From positions 62,001 through 126,000 of the forward strand of contig CAYJOR010000001.1 in the NCBI GenBank assembly GCA_964371865.1: DNA of 64,000 nt, written 5' to 3'. Of the stretch, positions 9,213-17,752 are shown one piece after another. Each line of letters starts with the position of its first letter. Position 1 is the first letter of the stretch. This DNA is from CAYJAZ01 sp964371865. Its GTDB lineage: Bacteria > Desulfobacterota > Desulfovibrionia > Desulfovibrionales > Desulfovibrionaceae. A model generated the notes under the pieces. It worked only from the letters and a program-made list of their open reading frames with translations. It was not told the origin of the DNA and did no database searches. Both the position numbers and the translations under genes were made by a program.

Positions 9213-10898
9213 ATGGCACAAAAGAGTCAAGATTTGTTTGACGCAAACCAAACGCTTATTGATGCGTCTAAACACCCTAAGGCATTATCGCCTGCTTTGT
9301 TAATTCTAAACCTATTTGTATGTATGGTAGGTGCGATTGTTGGACTTGAATTGATTGTAAACACCGGTGTTACTCCTAACACTTCTATTGTTGGTGCTTT
9401 ATTTGCAATCATTATTTCTAGAATTCCAATTGCTTTATTTAATAAGTATAAATCAATCCACTCACAAAACCTTGTGCAGACATCAATCTCAGGTGCAACT
9501 TTCTCAGCTGCAAACTGTATGATTTTGCCAATTGGTATTCCAGTTGTTATGGGACATCCTGAACTTATGTTCCCTATGCTTTTAGGATCTTTCTTTGCTA
9601 CTATTGTTGACGCTACAATTCTCTATAAAACTTTTGATACTCCTATGTTTCCATCGGAAGCTGCATGGCCTCCGGGCGTTGCTGCTGCTGAAGCGATTTT
9701 AGCTGTTGTACAAAAAGGTAAAAAAGCTCTTTTACTTTTAGTTGGTACAGCTCTTGGTGTTGGCGGTAAAATGGTTGGTATTCCTATGGATTTATTAGGT
9801 GTATCATGGTTTGGTAACTTTGGTGCTATGGCTGCTCTTGGTATTGGTAGCTTGATTATTGGTGTTATCAAAACAAATCGCTTCTCACTTGATATCTTCG
9901 GCGAAAAATTCATCTTTATTTCTGATTTCTTCGGCGCAGGTACAAACCTTATGTCGCAACCAATGTATAAATATATGCCTCATGGTATTATGATTGGTGC
10001 AGGTTTAATTGCTCTTGTTCAAGTTGGGCTTATGCTCTTCTCTAAAAAGGGTAAAGAAAGCAGTGCTGTAAGTCAATTTAGCCGTAGCATGTCAGGCATG
10101 AAAAAAGCTTTGAGCTATGGTTATGGAGCATATTTCCTTATTTCATTAGTTCTTGGTGTTGTAACTGGTCTAATGTCTGACATGTCAATGGGAATGTTTA
10201 TTGCTTGGATAGTATTTACTGCTTTTGCAGCTATTGCATCTGAACTTATTGTTGGTATTTCTGCTATGCACTCCGGTTGGTTCCCTGGATTTGCAACTGC
10301 GCTTATCTTCTTACTTATTGGTATGCTTATTGGCTTCCCAGCTATGCCTCTTGGTATTCTTGTTGCATTTACAGCTTCAACGGGTCCTGCTTTCTCTGAT
10401 ATGGCTTATGACTTCAAATGTGGTTATATCCTACGTGGTAGCGGTGCTGACCCTGAACTAGAAAAAGAAGGCAGAAAACAACAATATCTTGCAGAAATAT
10501 TTGGATTTATTGTTGCATTTGGTATGGTTGCTTTACTTGCAAGCACTTACTTTGAACAAGGTTTATTTGCGCCTGTAACAAAAACGTTTGCTACAACTAT
10601 TGAAGCCGGAACAAGCCAAGAAGTTGCTACTATTCTTCTTATGTGGGCTGTTCCTGGTGCAATTATCCAGTTCCTTGGCGGTTCAAGACAAATAGGTATT
10701 CTTTTTGCTACCGGTTTGTTAGTTGGTGCTACAATCAACGGTCTTACAATTTTAACAGCTCTTCTTATCCGTTACGTTCTAGTAAAACGTAATCCTGAAA
10801 ACGCAAGCACTCTTACAATTCTTGGTGCAGGTGCTCTTACAGGTGCGGCATTGTATAGCTTCTTCACAGCTACACTTGCTCTTGGTAAAAAGAAATAA
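9213..10898 (+). CDS. OPT-family oligopeptide transporter
   Basis: A 561-residue membrane protein with about 14 hydrophobic segments and OPT-type motifs: 'SIHSQNLVQTSISGATFSA', 'PMFPSEAAWPPGVAAAEAI' and 'GASTGP'-like turns ('AFTASTGPAFSDMAYDF'). OPT carriers import small peptides or metal-chelate-like compounds by proton coupling. It heads a six-gene same-strand cluster whose other members are DUF917, DUF1177, AroM, an M29-like peptidase and a racemase. This points to uptake of a peptide or cyclic peptide-like substrate that is then opened, hydrolysed and racemised. A gagga ribosome site precedes the ATG. A strong hairpin follows the stop codon. Confidence 0.88.
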   Translation: MAQKSQDLFDANQTLIDASKHPKALSPALLILNLFVCMVGAIVGLELIVNTGVTPNTSIVGALFAIIISRIPIALFNKYKSIHSQNLVQTSISGATFSAANCMILPIGIPVVMGHPELMFPMLLGSFFATIVDATILYKTFDTPMFPSEAAWPPGVAAAEAILAVVQKGKKALLLLVGTALGVGGKMVGIPMDLLGVSWFGNFGAMAALGIGSLIIGVIKTNRFSLDIFGEKFIFISDFFGAGTNLMSQPMYKYMPHGIMIGAGLIALVQVGLMLFSKKGKESSAVSQFSRSMSGMKKALSYGYGAYFLISLVLGVVTGLMSDMSMGMFIAWIVFTAFAAIASELIVGISAMHSGWFPGFATALIFLLIGMLIGFPAMPLGILVAFTASTGPAFSDMAYDFKCGYILRGSGADPELEKEGRKQQYLAEIFGFIVAFGMVALLASTYFEQGLFAPVTKTFATTIEAGTSQEVATILLMWAVPGAIIQFLGGSRQIGILFATGLLVGATINGLTILTALLIRYVLVKRNPENASTLTILGAGALTGAALYSFFTATLALGKKK

Positions 10899-10917
10899 TC
10901 AACTATAAATAACACTT

Positions 10918-10959
10918 CTTTACTCTATACTCTCGGTTTTTTCGGAGTATAGAGTAAAG
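10918..10959 (+). promoter_or_regulatory. Intercistronic hairpin after the OPT gene
   Basis: A 15-bp perfect stem (CTTTACTCTATACTC / GAGTATAGAGTAAAG) has a T-rich loop. No T-run follows on the plus strand, so it may act as a partial terminator or mRNA-stabilising structure that sets transporter expression above that of the enzymes downstream. Confidence 0.55.
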
Positions 10960-10979
10960 GATTTATAAAGAGTAATTAT

Positions 10980-12059
10980 ATGTCAAATACAAAAGAATTA
11001 AGATTAGATAATGAAATACTCGATTACGCCGTTTTAGGCGGAACAATTTTAGGTGGCGGTGGCGGCGGTGATCCTAAAAAAGGTAAAAAATACGCTCAAA
11101 TAGCCGTAAACTATTCCGAACTTTTCCTAAAAGATATCAACTCACTCAATAATGATGACATATTAATTACAGCCTCCTTAGTAGGTGCACCAAATGCAGA
11201 AAATCAATATATGACTGCGAAAGACATCGTGCAAACTATAGAAATTTTACAAAAAAACTACAACGGAAAAATAGCCGGCATCATCACAAATGAACAAGGC
11301 GGAGAAGCTACCACAAACGGTTGGCTTCAAGCTTCAATTTGTGGTCTTCCTATCATAGATGCTCCATGTAACGGGCGTGCGCACCCAACTGGAGTTATGG
11401 GTAGTATTGGTCTGCATAAAGTTGAGGATTACATCACCATTCAAGCATGTGTTGGTGGTAATCCGAATACAGGTAATAGAGTTTCATGCTCATTTGAAGG
11501 TACTATCGAACATACATCAAAACTTGTTCGTCTAGCATCTATTGAAGCAGGCGGACTTGTTGCCGTTGCTCGCAATCCTGTAAGTGTTGAATATGCAAAG
11601 AAAAACTGTGCTATTGGCGGAGTATCTCACTCAATTGAAGTTGGCAAAGTTTATGCTCATGCCCTCAAAGATGGCGTTGAAAAAGGTATTGAAGCTCTTT
11701 GCGAATGCCTAAAGGGTAAAGTTCTTGCTAAAGGCATTGTAGAACACTACTCTATTGAAACTACAGGTGGTTTCGATGTTGGAAATGTTCTTGTAGACGG
11801 TTGTGAACTCACTTTCTGGAATGAGTACGCAACCGCAGAAAAAGATGGGAAAAGACTTGCAACCTTCCCTGATTTAATAATGACCTTAGACGCAATTACA
11901 GGTGAACCACTCACAACTGCAGCTATGGATCAAGGTAAAGAAGTTTACGTTATTGCAACTGAAAAATCAAATCTCAAACTTGCAAGCACTATGTTCGACA
12001 AAGATTTGCTCAAAACTATGCAGGACGTAGTCAATCGTGAATTGCTTAGTTATTTATAG
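10980..12059 (+). CDS. DUF917 family protein (S-methyl thiohydantoin desulfurase-like)
   Basis: This 359-residue protein matches the DUF917 family throughout, beginning with a glycine-rich turn (LGGTILGGGGGGDP) that is typical of the family. One member has been described as acting on S-methyl thiohydantoins, and members are often found beside hydantoinase/oxoprolinase-type genes, so a ring-opening or ring-modifying role is plausible. It is the first enzyme after the OPT transporter. Cysteines at 'CGLPIIDAPCNGRAHP' may be catalytic or metal-binding, but I infer this only from their placement. It ends in TAG and is followed by a hairpin with a T-run before DUF1177. Confidence 0.82.
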   Translation: MSNTKELRLDNEILDYAVLGGTILGGGGGGDPKKGKKYAQIAVNYSELFLKDINSLNNDDILITASLVGAPNAENQYMTAKDIVQTIEILQKNYNGKIAGIITNEQGGEATTNGWLQASICGLPIIDAPCNGRAHPTGVMGSIGLHKVEDYITIQACVGGNPNTGNRVSCSFEGTIEHTSKLVRLASIEAGGLVAVARNPVSVEYAKKNCAIGGVSHSIEVGKVYAHALKDGVEKGIEALCECLKGKVLAKGIVEHYSIETTGGFDVGNVLVDGCELTFWNEYATAEKDGKRLATFPDLIMTLDAITGEPLTTAAMDQGKEVYVIATEKSNLKLASTMFDKDLLKTMQDVVNRELLSYL

Positions 12060-12099
12060 CTTTAGCTTGTAAACTAGGAAAAGAACAATTTCAATAAAG

Positions 12100-12140
12100 C
12101 AGCTATGCTTTTGCTTGGTATACTACCGAGCTGATTTTTT
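12100..12140 (+). terminator. Terminator-like hairpin between DUF917 and DUF1177 genes
   Basis: An inner stem GCTTGGTA/TACCGAGC with outer CAGC/GCTG is followed by seven T residues. It may attenuate transcription inside the cluster. Confidence 0.55.
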
Positions 12141-12181
12141 TCAATTTCAAATAAATAAATTCAATTAAAGGATAAAAAATT

Positions 12182-13120
12182 ATGTTATTAAAACAAATAC
12201 TCGAAGCTTATGACGTACTAGACAGCCTCTACGTAAACGGTAAAGAAGTAGAAAAATACCTCAGAAGTATTAAAGAAGATGCAAATATCGAAGTGTATGA
12301 ACTTGTTGGACCAAAAGGTAAAACAGATATGCTAAAAGTTCGTATCCCAGGTTCTAAAGGTAAATCAGTAGGTGGAACAGCTCCTACTATCGGACTTCTT
12401 GGCAGACTTGGCGGAATTGGCGCACGCCCTGAAAGAATCGGTTTTGTATCAGACGGCGACGGTGCATTAGCAGCTGTTGCACTTGCAGCAAAACTTCTTG
12501 ATATGCAAAATAAAGGCGACATCCTCGAAGGTGATGTTTTCATCTCTACTCATATCTGCCCTGATGCTCCTACAGCTCCGCATGATCCAGTTCCTTTCAT
12601 GGGTTCACCTGTTGAAATGGCACAAGTGAACAAAGAAGAAGTTTCACCTGAACTTGATGCTATCTTATCTGTTGATACAACAAAAGGAAATAGAGTTATA
12701 AATACTCGTGGATTTGCAATTTCTCCTACAATCAAAGAAGGATATATCTTGCGTACCTCTGAAGATTTGTTAGATATAATGCAAAACTCAACAGGTCGCC
12801 TACCTTATGTTTTCCCTGTAACTACTCAAGATATCACTCCTTATGGCAATGATCTTCACCATATCAATAGTATTTTACAACCATCAACAGCTACAAGTGC
12901 ACCTGTAGTTGGCGTTGCAATTACAGCAGAAACTCCAGTAGCAGGCTGTGCAACAGGCGCAAGCAGAGCGCAAGATATTGAAGAAGCTGCTCGTTTTATG
13001 CTTGAAGTAGCTAAGGATTTTGGACGTGGAAAATGTAAATTCTTTAATGAAGACGAATTTGAAAAAATTCTGAAACGTTACGGTTCAATGACTCATATCC
13101 AAACCTTCGGAAACGCATAA
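12182..13120 (+). CDS. DUF1177 family protein
   Basis: This 312-residue protein belongs to DUF1177, recognisable from 'MLLKQILEAYDVLDSLYVNG', 'GGTAPTIGLLGRLGGIGARP' and 'ISTHICPDAPTAPHDPVPFMGSPV'. The function of the family is not established to my knowledge. It recurs beside AroM, DUF917 and OPT genes. Acidic and histidine residues ('THICPDAPTAPHDP', 'DAILSVDTTKGN') look like a metal site and recall M42/M20-type peptidase-like folds, but this is inference. A ribosome site (aaagga) precedes the ATG. The gene is followed by a copy of the GAGGGGAAA palindrome. Confidence 0.82.
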   Translation: MLLKQILEAYDVLDSLYVNGKEVEKYLRSIKEDANIEVYELVGPKGKTDMLKVRIPGSKGKSVGGTAPTIGLLGRLGGIGARPERIGFVSDGDGALAAVALAAKLLDMQNKGDILEGDVFISTHICPDAPTAPHDPVPFMGSPVEMAQVNKEEVSPELDAILSVDTTKGNRVINTRGFAISPTIKEGYILRTSEDLLDIMQNSTGRLPYVFPVTTQDITPYGNDLHHINSILQPSTATSAPVVGVAITAETPVAGCATGASRAQDIEEAARFMLEVAKDFGRGKCKFFNEDEFEKILKRYGSMTHIQTFGNA

Positions 13121-13131
13121 GTAATATTGTT

Positions 13132-13182
13132 TTTTGAGAGGGAAAATCACACTGCTTTGACAATACGAATTTTCCCCTCAAA
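13132..13182. terminator. GAGGGGAAA-family palindrome
   Basis: TTTTGAGAGGGAAAAT pairs with ATTTTCCCCTCAAA after the DUF1177 gene. It is a member of the window-wide palindrome family and probably acts as a terminator or attenuator. Confidence 0.6.
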
Positions 13183-13294
13183 CTAACCTTTTACGTAAAA
13201 ATGTTTATGAGAAACGATACTTTTAGAATGTGTCACAAAAAGTAAACTATAAAGTTCTTCACAAACACAACGAACTTTCTATAAGGAAAAGCCT

Positions 13295-13999
13295 GTGAAA
13301 GAGTCCACAATTTCAAATGATAAAATAAAAATCGGTGCTATTACCATTGGCCAATCTCCTCGAGTTGACGTAACAGCAGATATTATGGATATTTTCCCTA
13401 ATAATGTTGAACTATTAGAAGCTGGTGGACTTGATGGACTTACAAAAGAAGATATAAAAGCATTTGCTCCAACTGAAGATGATTACGTGCTTGTTTCACG
13501 TTTGAAAGACGGTTCATCTGTAGTTTTTGCTGAAAAACATATTCTTCCTATGCTTCAAAATTGTATAGACAGATTAGAAGAAGAAGGTTGCAAGATAATT
13601 CTCTTCTTCTGCACAGGTACTTTTCCCGACACTTTACAATCAAAAAGAGTTCCTTTAGTCTATCCTTGTGATATACTAGATAAAATTGTTCCTCTTCTCA
13701 CAAAAAAATCTGATATTATCTGTCTTACACCGGATAAAAGTCAAGTAGAGCAAACAGAAAATAAATGGAAAAGTTTTGTTTCTAATGTAACTGCTGTACC
13801 GGCATCACCCTATAATGATTTTGATGAGATTGTAAAAGCAACCGAAAAAATAAAGAAACTTGACGGCGATTTAGTTGTGCTCGATTGTATAGGCTACACA
13901 AGCGAAATGAAGAAATACATAGCAGAAGAAACAGGCAAAATGGTTGTTCTTCCTCGCACTTTACTTGCACGAGTAGCTTCGGAAGTTCTTTCATCATAA
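13295..13999 (+). CDS. AroM family protein
   Basis: The 234-residue protein matches AroM (E. coli AroM is about 225 residues), with the N-terminal signature 'IGAITIGQSPRVDVTADI' and 'ELLEAGGLDGL'. AroM has no proven reaction. Its fold is related to the Asp/Glu racemase superfamily, and a cysteine is present at 'ILFFCTGTFP' in the place expected for one of the paired catalytic cysteines. The start is GTG (13295) with aagga eight bases upstream. It is the fourth gene of the OPT-led cluster and lies next to a true racemase-family gene, so the two may act on related amino-acid derivatives. Confidence 0.85.
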   Translation: MKESTISNDKIKIGAITIGQSPRVDVTADIMDIFPNNVELLEAGGLDGLTKEDIKAFAPTEDDYVLVSRLKDGSSVVFAEKHILPMLQNCIDRLEEEGCKIILFFCTGTFPDTLQSKRVPLVYPCDILDKIVPLLTKKSDIICLTPDKSQVEQTENKWKSFVSNVTAVPASPYNDFDEIVKATEKIKKLDGDLVVLDCIGYTSEMKKYIAEETGKMVVLPRTLLARVASEVLSS

Positions 14000-14034
14000 C
14001 GCAATAAATTTCAGAATAATATTAGGATACTACA

Positions 14035-14979
14035 ATGACAACATTAAAAGATGTAGCAATAAATTTACTAAGAAGCTCTTTCAATGCACAAAAAGGCGAA
14101 AACCTTCTTGTCGTTTCAGATACTGCCAAAAAAAGCATTGGTGAAGCAATCTGGGAAGCAGGCATAGAACTTGGACTTGAAAGCGTTCATATAGTAATGA
14201 CAGAACGTCAACTCTCAGGTGAAGAACCGCCTCGAACAGTAGCAAAAGCAATGCAAGGAGCTGATATTATTCTTGCTCCTACACAAAAATCAATCACGCA
14301 TACAAATGCACGTATTGATGCAGTAAAACAAGGTGCACGCATGGCAACAATGCCGGGAATCACCGAAGATATGTTTATCAAAGGCGCTATGACAGCAGAT
14401 TATGAAAAAGTAAAAGCTCTCACAGAAGACATTACAGCTCTACTCACAAAAGCAGAAAAAGCTACAATCATCAAAGATAATACAAAGCTAGAAATATCTC
14501 TAAAAGGACGTAACGGCGTTTCAAGCTCAGGCGTGTACAGAGAAAAAGGTGAAAGCGGAAATCTTCCATCAGGTGAAGCATACATCGCTCCCCTCGAAGA
14601 TGGCGCAAATGGCGATATGATTATTGATGGTTCTATGGTGGGTATAGGAAAACTAAACTCCCCTCTTCATATGACAATAAAAGAAGGAAAGCTTGTATCC
14701 GTTACCGGCGAAAAAAGTGAAAACTTAGATATCTTACTAAGAACAAAAGAAAATGCAACTCTTTGTGAACTCGGTATAGGCACAAACGATGCTGCAATCC
14801 TCAACGGTATTATCCTTGAAGATGAAAAAGTATACGCAACCGTTCATATTGCTTTTGGTACAAATACCTCTTTCGGCGGAATAAATAAAGCTGAATGCCA
14901 TTTTGACGGAATTATTTTAGAGCCTACACTCTATCTTGACGATATTCTTGTTTTAGAAAAAGGAAACTTCAAAGTATAA
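14035..14979 (+). CDS. M29-like aminopeptidase
   Basis: This 314-residue protein resembles the thermophilic aminopeptidase (M29) family but is about 90 residues shorter than classic members. The C-terminal half keeps a plausible dinuclear metal set: Glu in 'LPSGEAYIAP', Glu in 'LCELGIGTN', His in 'TVHIAFGTN' and His/Asp in 'CHFDGIIL'. It would act in the cytoplasm, removing N-terminal residues from short peptides or opening cyclic amides. In this cluster it would process what the OPT carrier imports. The ATG at 14035 has a weak agga site. It is separated by 35 bases from AroM and by 26 from the racemase gene, consistent with one transcript. Confidence 0.8.
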   Translation: MTTLKDVAINLLRSSFNAQKGENLLVVSDTAKKSIGEAIWEAGIELGLESVHIVMTERQLSGEEPPRTVAKAMQGADIILAPTQKSITHTNARIDAVKQGARMATMPGITEDMFIKGAMTADYEKVKALTEDITALLTKAEKATIIKDNTKLEISLKGRNGVSSSGVYREKGESGNLPSGEAYIAPLEDGANGDMIIDGSMVGIGKLNSPLHMTIKEGKLVSVTGEKSENLDILLRTKENATLCELGIGTNDAAILNGIILEDEKVYATVHIAFGTNTSFGGINKAECHFDGIILEPTLYLDDILVLEKGNFKV

Positions 14980-15005
14980 ATCTATAATAAAAAAAGGTCT
15001 GCTAA

Positions 15006-15647
15006 ATGAAAAAATTCAAAGTAGGTTTAATTCGAGTTCTTACAACTGAAGATGAAGATATTTTATACGCACATTCTAAATTTATCATGGAAAAATTTCC
15101 TAGCATCGAAGTTGAAACAAAATGTATCCCCGATCAATACGATGGTATTAACTGCGAAGAACTAAGACTTCTGGCAGAACCTAAAATTATAGAATTAGCT
15201 AAATCTTTTAAAGATATCAATATGCTTCTTATCAGTTGTGCTGACGATCCTGCGGTTCTTGAACTAAAGAAATTGCTTGATATTCCTGTTATAGGTGCCG
15301 GTGAAGCAACTATTGCTCTTGCAAATCTTTACGGTGATAAAATTGGAGTTTTAGGAATTACTGATATCCCGCCAAGAGCTTATTTAGCTAAAGAAGATTC
15401 TATAATAGCCATGCGACCGCCAAAAGTATCAAGCACCCTAGATTTATTCACCGAAGAAGGTAGAGAAAGCGCAGTTGAAACAGCATTAGTTATGAAAGAA
15501 AAAGGAGCAAATGTTCTTGCTCTTGCTTGCACAGGTTTTGCAACTGTAAAAATGACGCCAATACTGGAAGAAAAAACAGGCTTGGCTGTTATTGATCCTC
15601 TTCTTGCAATGGGGACTTGTGCTTATTTTGAAAGTCTAAGAAAATAA
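15006..15647 (+). CDS. Aspartate/glutamate/hydantoin racemase family protein
   Basis: A 213-residue protein with the two catalytic cysteines of the superfamily in typical settings: C78 (LISCADDPAV) and C175 (LALACTGFATV). Family members interconvert D and L forms of amino acids or of hydantoins by a cofactor-independent two-base mechanism in the cytoplasm. Its place as the last gene of the OPT-DUF917-DUF1177-AroM-M29 set suggests that it handles a D-amino acid or 5-substituted hydantoin from the imported compound. A GAGGGAAAC palindrome follows 42 bases after the stop codon. Hydantoin versus amino-acid substrate cannot be settled from sequence. Confidence 0.85.
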   Translation: MKKFKVGLIRVLTTEDEDILYAHSKFIMEKFPSIEVETKCIPDQYDGINCEELRLLAEPKIIELAKSFKDINMLLISCADDPAVLELKKLLDIPVIGAGEATIALANLYGDKIGVLGITDIPPRAYLAKEDSIIAMRPPKVSSTLDLFTEEGRESAVETALVMKEKGANVLALACTGFATVKMTPILEEKTGLAVIDPLLAMGTCAYFESLRK

Positions 15648-15688
15648 TATATTAAAGAATCTTAGATAAGAGTTCTGCATAATTATTT

Positions 15689-15741
15689 TCGAGAGAGGGA
15701 AACCACGTTTTTGAGTCAAAAACGGTGTTTCCCCCTCTCGA
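15689..15741. terminator. GAGGGGGAAA-family palindrome (best-preserved copy)
   Basis: TCGAGAGAGGGAAACCACG pairs with CGGTGTTTCCCCCTCTCGA around an AAAAAC/GTTTTT inner stem. It follows the racemase gene and ends the cluster transcript. The 20 bases at 15743-15762 after it are repeated exactly after the copy at 39099-39163. Confidence 0.7.
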
Positions 15742-15784
15742 GCTCTCCCCCTTCCTTAAAAACCATTTAGTGGAATATCAACAA

Positions 15785-15801
15785 GTTAGAAACACACCCT
15801 A
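15785..15801. repeat. Single end of the TAGGGTGTGTTTCTAAAT repeat
   Basis: GTTAGAAACACACCCTA matches one end of the element at 59818-59971. No partner end is seen within 200 bases. Confidence 0.45.
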
Positions 15802-15887
15802 AACTAAAAAGAAAATTATTAGCTTTTCTCAATAAGGTGTTCAGTAGTTATGCAGAGGTCTTTAGATAGTTATTTTATTAATTACAC

Positions 15888-15941
15888 AAAAAACTCTGTA
15901 TGCTTTATTCTTTTACGAGAATAGAACATACAGAGTTTTTC
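15888..15941. terminator. Bidirectional terminator hairpin
   Basis: AAAACTCTGTATG pairs with CATACAGAGTTTT, with T-runs on both strands. It sits between the plus-strand racemase cluster and the minus-strand dms operon, which converge here. Confidence 0.75.
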
Positions 15942-15947
15942 TTTTAT

Positions 15948-16113
15948 CTATCTAGAGTGTATTTCTAGATAGTATCGACGCAAGAAGAATTTTGACTTGT
16001 ATCAAGGAAGTTAAAAATTTTTTGAAGGCGTTTATCAAAACATAAATAACTGAAAAATATTTGAAATCTGACACAGATACAAGTCAAAGGGCACTTGCGT
16101 CGACACTATCTAG
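15948..16113. repeat. Long inverted-repeat element (CTAGATAGTATCGACGCAAG ends)
   Basis: Outer arms at 15965-15984 (CTAGATAGTATCGACGCAAG) and 16094-16113 are inverted copies with one mismatch. A second nested pair follows (GACTTGTATC at 15994-16003; GATACAAGTC at 16076-16085). A smaller palindrome, CTATCTAGA/TCTAGATAG (15948-15972), overlaps the left arm. A half-copy (CTAGATAGTGTCG) recurs at 57615-57627. There is no coding capacity. It may be a small mobile element, a protein-binding site or a folded 3' RNA of the dms operon. Confidence 0.65.
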
Positions 16114-16115
16114 GT

Positions 16116-16910
16116 TTACATGCCGAAGTTTGTATAAAGCATGTAGTACATCATACGTCCGCTCATTTCACCTATAAGGATTAAAACTATCATTGCAATT
16201 GAATAGATAAATCCTGAACATTGCTTTCCATCTTTTGAAGCTTTTGCAATACCTTGAATAAGCATAATAGGAAGTAATGCCGATGCTATAACGCTCAAAG
16301 TAAGGTGTAAGTCAAGAAGCATTACATCAGCTTTAACTTCTGATGCTCGAACTAAAAGAGCAACTGAAATTACTCTGCAAGCAAGCGCAACCGCAATAAG
16401 CTTTGGTAAACAACCTGTTGCAGTCTTAACTTTATCGGATGATGAAATCATCTTTACGGCAAAAAGCACAACCGAACCTAAAAGTAAGCTTGTTGTAAAA
16501 AATGTTACTAAAGTATTTGGAGTGCTCCAAGTTATGCTACTTGTTGAAGAATATACTTCACTCATAACGTAAACAAGCAAAGCTCCAAGCACACCTGCAA
16601 TCGCTCTCACAAAGTATTTTTTCACAAAAACACTTGCAAGTAACGCTATACCAAAAGCCATAACAGCATAGATTTCATAACTCAAAAATGAGCTTGAAAA
16701 ATTGCTGAGTGCTAAATACGATTTAAAAGGATTATTCAAGTGAAATACCGATGCTATAGTCCCTATTCCCAAAAGTACAATAGCCGCTACAAGCCAAGGA
16801 GAATATTTATGCTCTTCCTTAGCGTTTGGGCACAGTGCCATAAGCATTGCCATACCGGCGGCAGCTTGAGCAAAAACAGTGAAAATAGTTAATGATATAA
16901 ATCCGTCCAT
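16116..16910 (-). CDS. dmsC: DmsC-type membrane anchor subunit
   Basis: The 264-residue protein has about eight membrane helices and resembles DmsC, the quinol-oxidising anchor of DMSO reductase (E. coli DmsC is 287 residues). It starts 24 bases after the stop of the dmsB-like gene, and the gaggaaact ribosome site before it supports translation in the same operon. DmsC takes electrons from menaquinol at the inner membrane and passes them to the Fe-S subunit. The long inverted repeat lies right at its 3' end. The substrate of the complex could be DMSO, TMAO or another S- or N-oxide. Confidence 0.85.
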   Translation of the reverse strand: MDGFISLTIFTVFAQAAAGMAMLMALCPNAKEEHKYSPWLVAAIVLLGIGTIASVFHLNNPFKSYLALSNFSSSFLSYEIYAVMAFGIALLASVFVKKYFVRAIAGVLGALLVYVMSEVYSSTSSITWSTPNTLVTFFTTSLLLGSVVLFAVKMISSSDKVKTATGCLPKLIAVALACRVISVALLVRASEVKADVMLLDLHLTLSVIASALLPIMLIQGIAKASKDGKQCSGFIYSIAMIVLILIGEMSGRMMYYMLYTNFGM

Positions 16911-16934
16911 AGTTTCCTCCTATATTTCCTCAGG

Positions 16935-17561
16935 CTACACTTCTTCTGGGTTACTGATACGGAAACCGCGAATTCCCATTTTACTACCTTGCGGTTTTGA
17001 CATTCTATTTGGTTCTACAATCAAGTGAGGATTCGTTTTACTTGATGGCGGAAGCGGTGCTATTGTTGCAAATTCGCCGTATTTTGCTTTCAAATCTTCA
17101 TATTCACCAAAATCAAGAGAGCGACAAGGGCAAGCTGCAACACAAGCAGGCGGTTCACCTTTTGCAAGATTATCACTACAGCAATCGCATTTTGTCATAA
17201 CTTTCTTTTCTTCGTTGAATTGAGGTGCATCGTAAGGGCAATTCCACTGACAGTAATGGCAAGCAACGCACTTATCTTCGTCAATTCTTACAATCCCATC
17301 TTCGCCTTTATGGTGTGCTTTTGTTGGACAACCTTCAGCACATGCAGGATTTTCACAATGATTACAAGATATTGATATATAGTACGCAAACACGTTTTGA
17401 TCGTATCCATCGCCATTTTTTATCCATTCACCGCCGGAAAATTCATTGACTCTACGCCAAGAAACTCCATCGGGTGTATTATGCTTATCTTTGCAAGCAA
17501 TAGTGCAAGCTTTACAACCTACACAAGTATCTGCATTAAAATAAAATGCTGGATTTTTCAT
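16935..17561 (-). CDS. dmsB: DmsB-type 4Fe-4S electron-transfer subunit
   Basis: This 208-residue ferredoxin-like protein has four cysteine clusters: CVGCKACTIAC, CNHCENPACAEGC, CVACHYCQWNC and CDCCSDNL...CVAACPC. These give four 4Fe-4S centres, as in E. coli DmsB (205 residues). It carries electrons from DmsC to DmsA and would be co-exported with DmsA by the Tat system, having no signal of its own. It lies between dmsA (191 bases upstream) and dmsC (24 bases downstream). The gap to dmsA is longer than usual but has no obvious terminator. It ends in TAG. Confidence 0.9.
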   Translation of the reverse strand: MKNPAFYFNADTCVGCKACTIACKDKHNTPDGVSWRRVNEFSGGEWIKNGDGYDQNVFAYYISISCNHCENPACAEGCPTKAHHKGEDGIVRIDEDKCVACHYCQWNCPYDAPQFNEEKKVMTKCDCCSDNLAKGEPPACVAACPCRSLDFGEYEDLKAKYGEFATIAPLPPSSKTNPHLIVEPNRMSKPQGSKMGIRGFRISNPEEV

Positions 17562-17752
17562 ATATTACCTCATAGTTGAGTATTATCTTCTGTTTGTTTT
17601 GGCTAGAAGTATCAATCTAGCAAATTCTAAAATTGATAAATTTTACTCTTTTGACAAGGAAAAGGGATTTTTTACGAAAGGAGTTTATTTATAGCATAAA
17701 TGACTTGAGTAAAAAAGTACTTTGACATAATCAAAAAGTAAAAGTATCAATT

